From: Polyangiaceae bacterium | Lineage (GTDB): Bacteria; Myxococcota_A; Polyangia; Polyangiales; Polyangiaceae | Reading direction: 5' to 3' | NCBI GenBank assembly: GCA_025936115.1 | Contig: JAICTZ010000033.1 | Coordinates: 1 to 64,000 of the forward strand | Length of the DNA stretch: 64,000 bases | Shown: piece by piece, positions 57,201 to 64,000 of the stretch | How positions within the stretch are numbered: the first letter of the stretch is position 1 | Layout of the letters: every line of letters begins with the position of its first letter | Made by a program: the position numbers and the translations under genes | The notes under the pieces: generated by a model | What the model was told of the DNA's origin: nothing | The model's input: only the letters and a program-made list of their open reading frames with translations | Database searches by the model: none

Positions 57201-57220
57201 CGTGTCAGAACGTGTCAGAA
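57201..57220. repeat. 10-bp perfect tandem duplication
   Basis: CGTGTCAGAA is repeated back to back, just downstream of the pyrophosphatase stop and far upstream of the histone-like gene. It may be a small operator or a chance duplication. Confidence 0.4.
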
Positions 57221-57226
57221 ATCCGC

Positions 57227-57730
57227 CTACGCCGACTGCTTCAATGCGCGTCGCGTCCGTTCGATGAGCCCTGCCGCCGCCGCAGCGTCGAGCCGCTCGA
57301 GCGGCACGAAGAGCTCACGCTCCATCGCATGATAGCCCTGAAAAAAGCGCTCGAGTTGGTCGATAAACCCGCGCGGCAGCTGCTCGAGCTCACTCACGTC
57401 GGCCCACATGACGGACTCTTTCGGTACCACCAGCAGGAAGTCGTTCCTCACCGGCTTCGGCTCGTCCGGCTCACTCTGCGTCGCAGTGATCGCGCCAATG
57501 AGGCGGCACTCGATACGGCAGCCGGGAAACGTCTGCACCTCGGACAGCACCATGGCGTCGAGCGGGTCGCCGTCCTCGGCGCACGTCCCCGGCACGAAGC
57601 CGAAGTCGTAGGGCAGGATCATACCGACCGGCAAAATACGCTTCAGCACGAAGGCGTTGCTCTCGGGCTCGTAGGCGTATTTGGCTGCCGTGCGGCCTGG
57701 GGTCTCGACGATGACGGGCGTGCTCGCCAT
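57227..57730 (-). CDS. ppa: Family I inorganic pyrophosphatase
   Basis: A 167-residue enzyme that splits pyrophosphate and pulls biosynthetic reactions forward. The family I signature lies in AEDGDPLDAMVL (DGDPLD, metal-binding Asp residues), with KYAYEPES (the Lys/Tyr/Glu site), ILPYDFGFVPGT and VPKESVMWADVSEL, and the C-terminal helix with FFQGYHAMER. GGAGG lies upstream of the ATG. It follows the Gfo/Idh/MocA gene on the same strand, 28 bp apart, and the two may be cotranscribed. Confidence 0.94.
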   Translation of the reverse strand: MASTPVIVETPGRTAAKYAYEPESNAFVLKRILPVGMILPYDFGFVPGTCAEDGDPLDAMVLSEVQTFPGCRIECRLIGAITATQSEPDEPKPVRNDFLLVVPKESVMWADVSELEQLPRGFIDQLERFFQGYHAMERELFVPLERLDAAAAAGLIERTRRALKQSA

Positions 57731-57758
57731 GGCTGTGATCCTCCGGCATCGAGAAAGC

Positions 57759-58856
57759 TCAGCGGAGCGAGGGGCTCGGCGCCTTCACCGTCGACTGCTT
57801 CTTGACGGGCGGCTCGTGATCGACCTGCTCGCGCGAAGGCCGCTGCCTCCGAACGTACGGCGAGAGCTCCACCGGCCGGTGCGACCGCCCGGAAGCGAGG
57901 ATCGCCTCCACCACACGCACGTCGCAGAAGCCTTCTTCGGCCGACGGCTCGGGTGTGATGTCGTTCAGCACGCAGTTGGAGAAGTACTTGATCTCGGGCG
58001 CGAACTGGTCGCCGCGCTTGAAGCTCGTCTTCTTCGTTTCGCCGTCGAGCGTGAGGTAGTGCACGAGCTCCTCGGTGTACTCGTAGGCCGGCTCGACCCG
58101 CAGATCGCCTGCGCTGCCGCCGATGCGGTAGCTCGAGACGCCCGCGACGCTGTTGCTGAGACAAAACTGCGCGAGGCGATTGCCCGGGAAGCGCAAGATG
58201 GCGGTCGTCGTATCGTCGGCGCCGTTGCGCTCCGTGAATTCCGCGCTGACGCTCGTCGGCTCAGCGTCGAACAGGTTGCGCGCGGCGTTGATGCAGTAGA
58301 CCCCGAGGTCGTAGGCAGCGCCGCCCGCGAGACTCGGATCTTCCCGCACGTCACCGGGACGCAGGACATGCGAAAAGAACGAGTCGAAGAGGCGTAGCTC
58401 GCCGAGCTTGCCCGAGCGAACGACCTCGAGCGCGGCGAGCGTCGCCTCCTCGAAATGCAGGCGATACGCGACCATCAGCTTCACGGCGGCGCCGGTACAC
58501 GCGTCGTCCATTTGGCGGCACTCCGCCGCAGTCGGCGCGAGCGGTTTTTCGCAGAGCACGTGAACGCCGCGCGACGCGGCGCGCAGCGTGAACTCCTTGT
58601 GCAGCGCGTTCGGCGTGGCGACGTAAACGGCATCGATGCGCCCCTGCTCGAGCACCCGCTCGAAGTCGGGGTAATCCCCGTCCAGTTCGAGCCCGTACTT
58701 CTCGCGCAGCGCAGCGCGCTTTTCGGCGTCGCCCGACACGAGCGCGACGAGCTCGGAGTTCTCTTTGGCATGCTCGAACGCCGGCAGGATCGCGACCTGA
58801 GCGATGTTGCCGGCTCCGACGACCGCGTAGCGAATTTTACGAGCGCTCTTGGCCAT
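57759..58856 (-). CDS. Gfo/Idh/MocA-family oxidoreductase
   Basis: A 365-residue NAD(P)-dependent sugar-type dehydrogenase. The Rossmann loop is YAVVGAGNIAQVAILPAFEH, the family's EKP motif is in VLCEKPLAPT, and the substrate-binding half has GGAAYDLGVYCINAARNLF with its conserved D and H-like position. It oxidises or reduces a sugar or cyclitol; substrate unknown. The tail is rich in Arg/Pro/Lys and may be disordered. It precedes ppa by 28 bp. The 91-bp gap upstream holds only a CCAGGCCTGG palindrome. Confidence 0.9.
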   Translation of the reverse strand: MAKSARKIRYAVVGAGNIAQVAILPAFEHAKENSELVALVSGDAEKRAALREKYGLELDGDYPDFERVLEQGRIDAVYVATPNALHKEFTLRAASRGVHVLCEKPLAPTAAECRQMDDACTGAAVKLMVAYRLHFEEATLAALEVVRSGKLGELRLFDSFFSHVLRPGDVREDPSLAGGAAYDLGVYCINAARNLFDAEPTSVSAEFTERNGADDTTTAILRFPGNRLAQFCLSNSVAGVSSYRIGGSAGDLRVEPAYEYTEELVHYLTLDGETKKTSFKRGDQFAPEIKYFSNCVLNDITPEPSAEEGFCDVRVVEAILASGRSHRPVELSPYVRRQRPSREQVDHEPPVKKQSTVKAPSPSLR

Positions 58857-58947
58857 GCCGTTCGGAACTGCATGGCCCGCGCCAGGCCTGGGCGCTCATA
58901 AAGCGCCATGGCCCGAGCTGCGACGAGGGGACGCGCTCAAGATCGCC

Positions 58948-59721
58948 TCACTCGTCGCGATGTGGCTCGGGGGCCCCTAGCAGGTCGATGTCGCACGTGA
59001 AGCCGCCGCGGATTTCGAACACCCGGTCGCGGCCGCTCGCGGCGAAGCGCGTCGCGGCGTCGAGCGAGAAACGCTCTGAAACTTGCGAGATGAACCCGAC
59101 GAGCGCGGCCGCCGTCGTCGTTGCGGTGAATTCGTGCTCGAGCGAGAGCTCGGCCACGGGGCGCGTGTCGGCGAAGAGCGGCGGCCCTTCGGCGATCAGA
59201 TCGGCGACGCCGTCTGCGTTTTCGGCACGCGTGCGGGTCAGCTGGAGGTTCAAATGCAATGTGAGAACGCTCACGCGCTCGGAGATAATGAGCGCCGCGC
59301 CCGCCCCCCAGCCCGGGTCGCCGTTGATCGTCGGCAAGAGCACGGCAAGCTCGAGCGCGATGCTCGGCCCGCGCGCGTCCTGCAACACCCCCTCGCGCAG
59401 GACGCTCTTGATCGAAGCCGAAGTGTCGACGAGCGCGAGACGATCGCCGGCCGCGCCGTAGGCCGGGACGAACGGACGGCCGCCGAGCACGAGCTCGACG
59501 CGCGGGGCGGGACCGAAGTTCACGACTTGCATGGGCGCGACTGCCGAGCCGTCACGCCCGTGCAAGTAGCCGAGCGTGCCCACCTCGAGCTCGAGCTCGC
59601 CGCGCTTGGCGACCTCCGCGTCCGTACCGTCGAACGGTCGATAGGCGAACGCCGGCCGCGTCGAAGCGAGCAGCGCGAGCGCGACCAGGACCGCGGGACG
59701 GCGCACGCCCGCGATTATCAC
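58948..59721 (-). CDS. Exported protein of unknown function, probable outer-membrane beta-protein
   Basis: About 257 residues from the GTG at 59721 (another GTG lies at 59706). A signal peptide VRRPAVLVALALLASTRPAFA is followed by YRPFDGTDAEVAKRGELELEVGTLGYL, with alternating hydrophobic strands (VELVLGGRPFV, SIALELAVLLPTI, VSVLTLHLNLQLTRT, AELSLEHEFTATTT, FEIRGGFTCDI) of the kind seen in outer-membrane beta-barrels or MetA-pathway-like porins. No enzyme motif is seen. The open frame extends further upstream, but that part lacks a signal-peptide-like start. Confidence 0.65.
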   Translation of the reverse strand: MIIAGVRRPAVLVALALLASTRPAFAYRPFDGTDAEVAKRGELELEVGTLGYLHGRDGSAVAPMQVVNFGPAPRVELVLGGRPFVPAYGAAGDRLALVDTSASIKSVLREGVLQDARGPSIALELAVLLPTINGDPGWGAGAALIISERVSVLTLHLNLQLTRTRAENADGVADLIAEGPPLFADTRPVAELSLEHEFTATTTAAALVGFISQVSERFSLDAATRFAASGRDRVFEIRGGFTCDIDLLGAPEPHRDE

Positions 59722-59765
59722 GCGGCCGGCTCGGAACGGTGGGCCGATTAGCGACCCACGGCGGC

Positions 59766-61595
59766 TCAGGCCGGCGCGACGGGCCGACTCGAGGGCGTGA
59801 CGCTGGGCCTGGACGGCGGAGCAACACCGTCGCCGGGCGGGCGCATAGCAACGAGCTCTCGCGCGAGCGCAAGACCTGCCTCGACGGTCTCGGCGAAACG
59901 CACGTGCTCGTGGTGCTGCGGCAGGTTCGCTCGGTCGAACACGGCGTGCGGCTCGGGCAAAGGTCCCGTGAGCACGACCCATTTCTTGAGCGTGCGGAGC
60001 CGCGAAATAGCGCTCTCGAGCGCGACGAAGCCCGTAGCGTCGATCGACGGCACGTGCCCGAGCGCGAGCACGATGACGCGCGTGTCGGCCCCCACGCTAC
60101 CAAGCGCTCCCATCGCGTTCTGTGCGGCGCCGAAAAAGAGCGGGCCGGCAATCTCGTACACGGCGACGCCCGGCTCGAGCGCGTAGTCCGACTCGCCGCC
60201 CGCCCCCTCGAGCATGCGCGACTGCGTGAGCTCCGCCGTCCGGCGCATGAACAAGAGCGCCGCCATCACGACCCCGAACGACACCGCGATCACCATGTCG
60301 AACACGACGGTGAGCACGTAACAGGCCAAGAGCACGAACACGTCGCTCTTCGGCGCGATGCGCACGATGTTCACGAAGTGCCGCACCTCCGACATGTTCC
60401 AAGCCACGAGCAGGAGTAGCCCGGCGAGCGACGCCATCGGCACGAACGCGACGAGCGGAGCGGCCAAGAGGATCGCCAAGAGGACGACGAGCGAATGCAC
60501 GACGGCGGAGAGCGGCGAGCGCGCGCCCGCGCGAATGTTCGTGGCCGTGCGCGCGAGCGCGCCCGTGGCGGCGATTCCGCCGAAGAACGGCGCGACGATA
60601 TTGCCGAGGCCGAGACCGATGAGCTCGGCATCTGGATCGTGCTTTTTGCCCGTCATGCCGTCCGCGATCGTCGCCGACAGGAGCGACTCGATCGCGCCGA
60701 GCATCGCGATCGCGAACGCGGCCGACGCAAGGTGATTGAGCGAGCGCAGCGAGAGCGTCCCCGCGCCCCAGGGGAGCATCGGCAACGGCGGCACTTGCGG
60801 GATCCCGGCGACTTCGTGGCCGTTCACGACACTATGAAAACGCGAGCCGATCGTCGCCAGATGGAACGCCGGCCAGACACGCGGCAAGAGCGCCGTCACG
60901 AGGGACACACCCGTGATCACGATGAGCGGCGCGGGCACGCGCGACGTGAGGCGCGGGATTTTTTTGGGCAGCGTGACTAGCAGCACGAAGGTGACGAGGC
61001 CGGTCGCGAAATCGGGCAAATTCGCGCCCGAGCGTGCCTGCCAGAGGGCGGCGACCTTTTCGAGGTACGTCTCGGGCAGGTGCGCGACGGGGAGCGCGAG
61101 GATGTCCTTGATTTGCAGCGTGGCGATCACGGTCGCGATGCCGGCCGTAAACCCCGTCGTGACGGGGTGCGGAATGAACTGAATCAGGCGTCCGACACGC
61201 GCGAGTCCCATGGCGACGAGCAAGACCCCTGCCATGAGCCCTGCGGTGAGCAGTCCGGCGAGTCCCTCGCGCGAGACGATGGGAGCGAGGATCACGACAA
61301 ACGCGGCCGTGGGACCCGTGATCTGGAACTTCGAACCGCCCGTGAGCGCGACGACGATGCCGGCGATGATGGCGGTGTAAAGGCCGTGCTCTGGGGCGAC
61401 GCCAACCGCGATGGCGAGCGCCATCGACAGCGGCAAGGCGACGATGCCGACGACGATGCCGGCAAGCACGTCCGCGCGCAGCGCTACGCGATCGTAACCC
61501 TGCGCGAACGACTTCCGGAGCGCCGCGGCGAACGGTACGCGTGGGAGGGCGAGCCCAGCCGGAAAGACCGAAAGCAGCGAACTACGTCTAGACAC
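59766..61595 (-). CDS. SulP-family anion transporter with STAS domain
   Basis: A 609-residue inner-membrane transporter. The conserved first region is ADVLAGIVVGIVALPLSMALAIAVGVAPEHGLYTAII, followed by the helix QITGPTAAFVVIL, ending after about 12 hydrophobic segments. Residues ~475-590 are a STAS domain (VIVLALGHVPSIDATGFVALESAISRL), which in this family regulates transport. SulP proteins carry sulfate, bicarbonate or other anions; the ion is not readable. The start is a GTG; the gene is divergent from a sigma-54 activator gene that may control it (gap 61596-61783, nothing recognised). Confidence 0.92.
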   Translation of the reverse strand: MSRRSSLLSVFPAGLALPRVPFAAALRKSFAQGYDRVALRADVLAGIVVGIVALPLSMALAIAVGVAPEHGLYTAIIAGIVVALTGGSKFQITGPTAAFVVILAPIVSREGLAGLLTAGLMAGVLLVAMGLARVGRLIQFIPHPVTTGFTAGIATVIATLQIKDILALPVAHLPETYLEKVAALWQARSGANLPDFATGLVTFVLLVTLPKKIPRLTSRVPAPLIVITGVSLVTALLPRVWPAFHLATIGSRFHSVVNGHEVAGIPQVPPLPMLPWGAGTLSLRSLNHLASAAFAIAMLGAIESLLSATIADGMTGKKHDPDAELIGLGLGNIVAPFFGGIAATGALARTATNIRAGARSPLSAVVHSLVVLLAILLAAPLVAFVPMASLAGLLLLVAWNMSEVRHFVNIVRIAPKSDVFVLLACYVLTVVFDMVIAVSFGVVMAALLFMRRTAELTQSRMLEGAGGESDYALEPGVAVYEIAGPLFFGAAQNAMGALGSVGADTRVIVLALGHVPSIDATGFVALESAISRLRTLKKWVVLTGPLPEPHAVFDRANLPQHHEHVRFAETVEAGLALARELVAMRPPGDGVAPPSRPSVTPSSRPVAPA

Positions 61596-61783
61596 GAATC
61601 AACCCGCCGAAGGCGCGAGCAACGCCAAGCCACAACCGTGCAACATAGATGCCTGCCCGAGTAGCAAGACGTGAGCCACGCCCCCAATACGGCTCGATCG
61701 ACGAGCCTTAACAGGTGGGACCACGCGAAAGGCGACCGGCGTGCGGCGTCCCCGCCAAATTGGCGTAGCATTTGGGTTTCGAT

Positions 61784-62764
61784 ATGCCCCTTCGACGCCC
61801 AATTGGCTCCCAGGTCGAGCCCGTGCTGCTCTCGGGCGCCATGCGCCGGCTCGACCGCACGCTGCGCAGCGTCGCCGACAAGGACGTGATCGTGTGCTTG
61901 GTCGGCGAGAGCGGCAGCGGCAAAGAGGTGCTCGCCCGGCGCATTCACGCCCTGTCGCCGCGACGCGCGGAGCGCTTCGTCGCCATCAACTGTGCTGCCA
62001 TCCCGGAGGCGTTGTTCGAGAGCGAGCTCTTCGGCCACGAGCGGGGCGCGTTCACGGGTGCGAGCGAGCTCATGCGCGGCAAGGTGGAAGCAGCCGCGGG
62101 CGGCACGCTCTTCCTCGACGAGATCGGCGAGCTCCCCTTGGGCATGCAAGCCAAGCTGCTCCGCTTCCTCGAGGGCCTTCGCTTCATGCGCGTGGGCGGC
62201 ACCGAGAAGATCCACGCCGACATCCGTCTGATCTGCGCGACCCTGCGCCCGCTCGAAGACGAAGTGCGCCGCGGCACCTTCCGCGCCGACCTCTACTACC
62301 GCATCCAAGGCATCACCCTCTCGTTGCCTGCGCTGCGGGAACGCCGCGCCGACATCGCTCCGCTTGCCGCCGCGTTGCTCGCCGAGCTCGCGCACAAGCA
62401 CGCGGTCAAGGCGCCGAAGCTCACCCGCGGGGCCATCGCTGCTTTCCAGAGCTACGGCTGGCCCGGGAACGTGCGCGAGCTCAGGAACGTGCTCGAACAC
62501 TTGTGCCTCTTGCGTCCGGGGCGCAGCGTGCGAGCAACGGATCTGCCGCCGGCGCTCCGACTCGCCGAGTCGCGCGCCGAAAACCTCCCGAGCGCACCTC
62601 GCACGCTCGAAATCGACCTCGACGAGCCACTCGAAGCGAGCGTCGACCGCATCATTCAGGCTGCCGTAGCGCTCGAGCGCGGCAATCGCTCGCGCGCGGC
62701 CGACCGGCTCGGGATCGGCCTGCGCACCGTTCAACGCAAACTGAGCACGAGCCGCGGGGTCTAG
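61784..62764 (+). CDS. Sigma-54-dependent activator without a sensory domain
   Basis: A 326-residue activator made of only the AAA+ and DNA-binding parts, as in PspF. Walker A is GESGSGKE, the sigma-54 contact loop GAFTGA, Walker B GGTLFLDEIGELP, then RADLYYRI and WPGNVRELRN. The C-terminal Fis-type HTH is SRAADRLGIGLRTVQRKL. With no receiver or GAF domain, it must be controlled by a partner protein or by its own level. The start is the ATG at 61784; a TTG four codons earlier is possible. It is divergent from the SulP transporter. Its stop shares bases with that of the convergent DUF1697 gene in CTAG. Confidence 0.9.
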   Translation: MPLRRPIGSQVEPVLLSGAMRRLDRTLRSVADKDVIVCLVGESGSGKEVLARRIHALSPRRAERFVAINCAAIPEALFESELFGHERGAFTGASELMRGKVEAAAGGTLFLDEIGELPLGMQAKLLRFLEGLRFMRVGGTEKIHADIRLICATLRPLEDEVRRGTFRADLYYRIQGITLSLPALRERRADIAPLAAALLAELAHKHAVKAPKLTRGAIAAFQSYGWPGNVRELRNVLEHLCLLRPGRSVRATDLPPALRLAESRAENLPSAPRTLEIDLDEPLEASVDRIIQAAVALERGNRSRAADRLGIGLRTVQRKLSTSRGV

Positions 62765-63321
62765 GCAGACTGCTCGGCCTTGACTCTTTCGAGCAGCTTC
62801 GTCGTCGTATTCCAGTTGCGGATGGTGATGTCGCGATAAATCGGGAGCTGTACGAGGCGCGAGAGCCGACTCTGGGTGGCCTTGCTGATGAGCCGCCGGA
62901 AATAGAGCGCGTGCTTGCCGGCGGCCGCCACGTCGACGCCTTCCTTGACGGGCACGAGCGCGAGCGCCTCGCGGGCGACGAGCGGCCTTTTCACGAACAG
63001 CACGTCATAGCGGTACTTCTTCGGCTCCTTGCCGAAGCCCCTGGGCGCCTCGTCGACCACGAGCGCGAGCTCATCGCCGGAAACGACCACCACGCGCGAG
63101 GCGTAGCCGAACGCGCGCTCGAGCCCGAGCTCGATGGTCTTCACGAGCTTATCGCGCTGCGTCGGCTTGGCCGTGAAGATGACGTTGCCGCTCGCGATGT
63201 ACGTCTCGACGTCGGCGAAGCCCAGCGCCGAAAAGCACTGCTTGAGCTCGACCATTTTGATCAGGTTGTTCCCCCCGACGTTGATGCCGCGCAGGAGCGC
63301 GACGTGACGTTTCGTGCTCAT
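62761..63321 (-). CDS. DUF1697 protein
   Basis: A 186-residue protein with the DUF1697 opening HVALLRGINVGGNNLIKMVELK and DVETYIASGNVIF, and the C-terminal Arg/Lys-rich RNWNTTTKLLERV. No function is known for this widespread family. The start is the ATG at 63321 with GAGGAG upstream. Its stop overlaps that of the convergent sigma-54 activator gene by three to four bases. It follows the sigma-factor gene on the same strand by 29 bp, so the two may be cotranscribed. Confidence 0.85.
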   Translation of the reverse strand: MSTKRHVALLRGINVGGNNLIKMVELKQCFSALGFADVETYIASGNVIFTAKPTQRDKLVKTIELGLERAFGYASRVVVVSGDELALVVDEAPRGFGKEPKKYRYDVLFVKRPLVAREALALVPVKEGVDVAAAGKHALYFRRLISKATQSRLSRLVQLPIYRDITIRNWNTTTKLLERVKAEQSA

Positions 63322-63350
63322 GGGTAAAGCTCCTCGTTCGGGCGCCGAGC

Positions 63351-64000
63351 TTACTCGAGGGCGGCACGCTTGCGTTCGAGGAGAGCTCGCTCGGCGCGCG
63401 AGGTCTGTTGCTCGAGCGCACGCTCGAAAAAATGCCTGGCTTGGTCGATGTGCCCGAGCGACGCGTGGAGCTCGGCGTAGGTCGCGAGCGCGTAGGGATA
63501 GCGCGCGATGAGCTCGCGCTCGGGAATGGCGTCGAGCTCGTCGAGACCCGCCGTGGCCCCGCGACACATCGCGACGGCGAGCGCCCGATTCACGTCGACG
63601 ACGGGCGACGGCGCCGCTCGCCGCAAGAGATCGTAGAGCCGCAAGATCTCGGCCCAGTCGGTCGCCGTGTAACTCGGCGCCTGCGCGTGACAGGCCGCGA
63701 TCGCGGCCTCGAGGTGAAAGTGCGTGAGCTCGCGGCCGCGCGCCGAGCGGCCGAGGTAAGTGAACGCCTCGGCGAAGAGCACGCGGTCCCATTTTTCACG
63801 GTCCTGCTCGTGGAGCAACAATAAGCCGCCGTCCTCGGCGCGTCGGGCGGGCGCGCGCGCCACGTGAAAACAGAAGAGCGCCCGGAGCGCTTCGGCGGCG
63901 GGCGTCGTGGAGCGCACGTCGTCGGTGAGCAGGCGCACGAGGCGCAAGGAATCGCTGCAGAGCGCTTCGTCGATGCCGGACTCGCTGTCGGTCGTGGCGT
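63351..64000 (-). CDS. ECF-type RNA polymerase sigma factor, C-terminal DUF6596 region (5' end missing)
   Basis: The frame is open to the window edge, so the sigma domains lie outside. What is here matches the DUF6596 region of extended ECF sigma factors: ALCSDSLRLVRLLTDD, ALFCFHVARAPARRA, LLLHEQDREKWDRVL, HFHLEAAIAACHAQAPSYTATDW, APSPVVDVNRALAVAM and a TPR-like end with LASLGHIDQARHFFERALEQ-type pattern. In this class the C-terminal extension is thought to control the sigma domains in place of a separate anti-sigma factor. The role cannot be told from this part. Confidence 0.85.
   Translation of the reverse strand, partial: ATTDSESGIDEALCSDSLRLVRLLTDDVRSTTPAAEALRALFCFHVARAPARRAEDGGLLLLHEQDREKWDRVLFAEAFTYLGRSARGRELTHFHLEAAIAACHAQAPSYTATDWAEILRLYDLLRRAAPSPVVDVNRALAVAMCRGATAGLDELDAIPERELIARYPYALATYAELHASLGHIDQARHFFERALEQQTSRAERALLERKRAALE

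Overview
The window is GC-rich (about two thirds G+C by eye) bacterial chromosome. Several traits point to Myxococcota, probably a Polyangia-type myxobacterium: at least three lipoproteins whose lipidated Cys is followed by long Gly/Ser/Thr-rich spacers, many fusion proteins, two sigma-54 activators, a secreted LamG/YD-repeat protein, a DUF6496 histone-like protein and a complete set of trehalose enzymes. This assignment is an inference from gene content. No rRNA, tRNA, CRISPR array or intact mobile element was seen.

Region by region. 1-5.9 kb: the 3' part of a YbiT-like ABC-F ATPase, a glycine-tailed RRM protein, a DEAD-box helicase, a LacI-like sensor without a DNA-binding domain, and a fatty acid desaturase. 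6-9.1 kb: a small kinase-fold protein and type III glutamine synthetase with an intrinsic terminator. 9.3-15.2 kb: a sigma-54 activator with an N-terminal HTH, divergent from an EmrA/EmrB-type efflux operon; the space between them holds three inverted repeats and a -24/-12-like promoter. 15.2-20.5 kb: MscL with a zinc ribbon, three lipoproteins (one with a VWA domain) and a methyltransferase.

20.6-30.8 kb is a possible catabolic region: a DUF4336 protein, a beta-keto acid cleavage enzyme, a 990-residue protein fusing maleylacetate reductase, alpha/beta-hydrolase and homogentisate dioxygenase domains, a di-haem lipoprotein, then a reverse-strand operon of acyl-CoA ligase, citrate-lyase-like protein, GST and VOC protein. 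30.9-39.6 kb holds a lipoprotein with two LamG domains, Cys-rich repeats, a beta-propeller and an Rhs/YD shell with a variable C-terminal tip. It is split by a frameshift in the Cys-rich repeats and followed by a small membrane protein that could be an immunity protein. A broken IS21-type istB lies between this and an orphan DNA methyltransferase.

42.3-56.6 kb is a tightly coupled glycogen/trehalose operon: GlgX-TreY fusion, TreZ, OtsA-OtsB fusion, TreS-maltokinase fusion, then a Pcm-erythromycin-esterase-like fusion. Together the first four cover TreY/TreZ, OtsA/OtsB and TreS trehalose synthesis, plus maltose phosphorylation, and all are joined by overlapping start and stop codons. 56.7-64 kb carries a histone-like DUF6496 protein, inorganic pyrophosphatase, a Gfo/Idh/MocA oxidoreductase, an exported protein, a SulP transporter divergent from a short sigma-54 activator, a DUF1697 protein and the C-terminal part of an ECF-type sigma factor with a DUF6596 region.

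The strongest candidates for something new are the three-domain aromatic-catabolism fusion at 22486-25458, the sigma-54 control region at 12200-12377, and the split LamG/Rhs protein with its putative toxin tip and partner.
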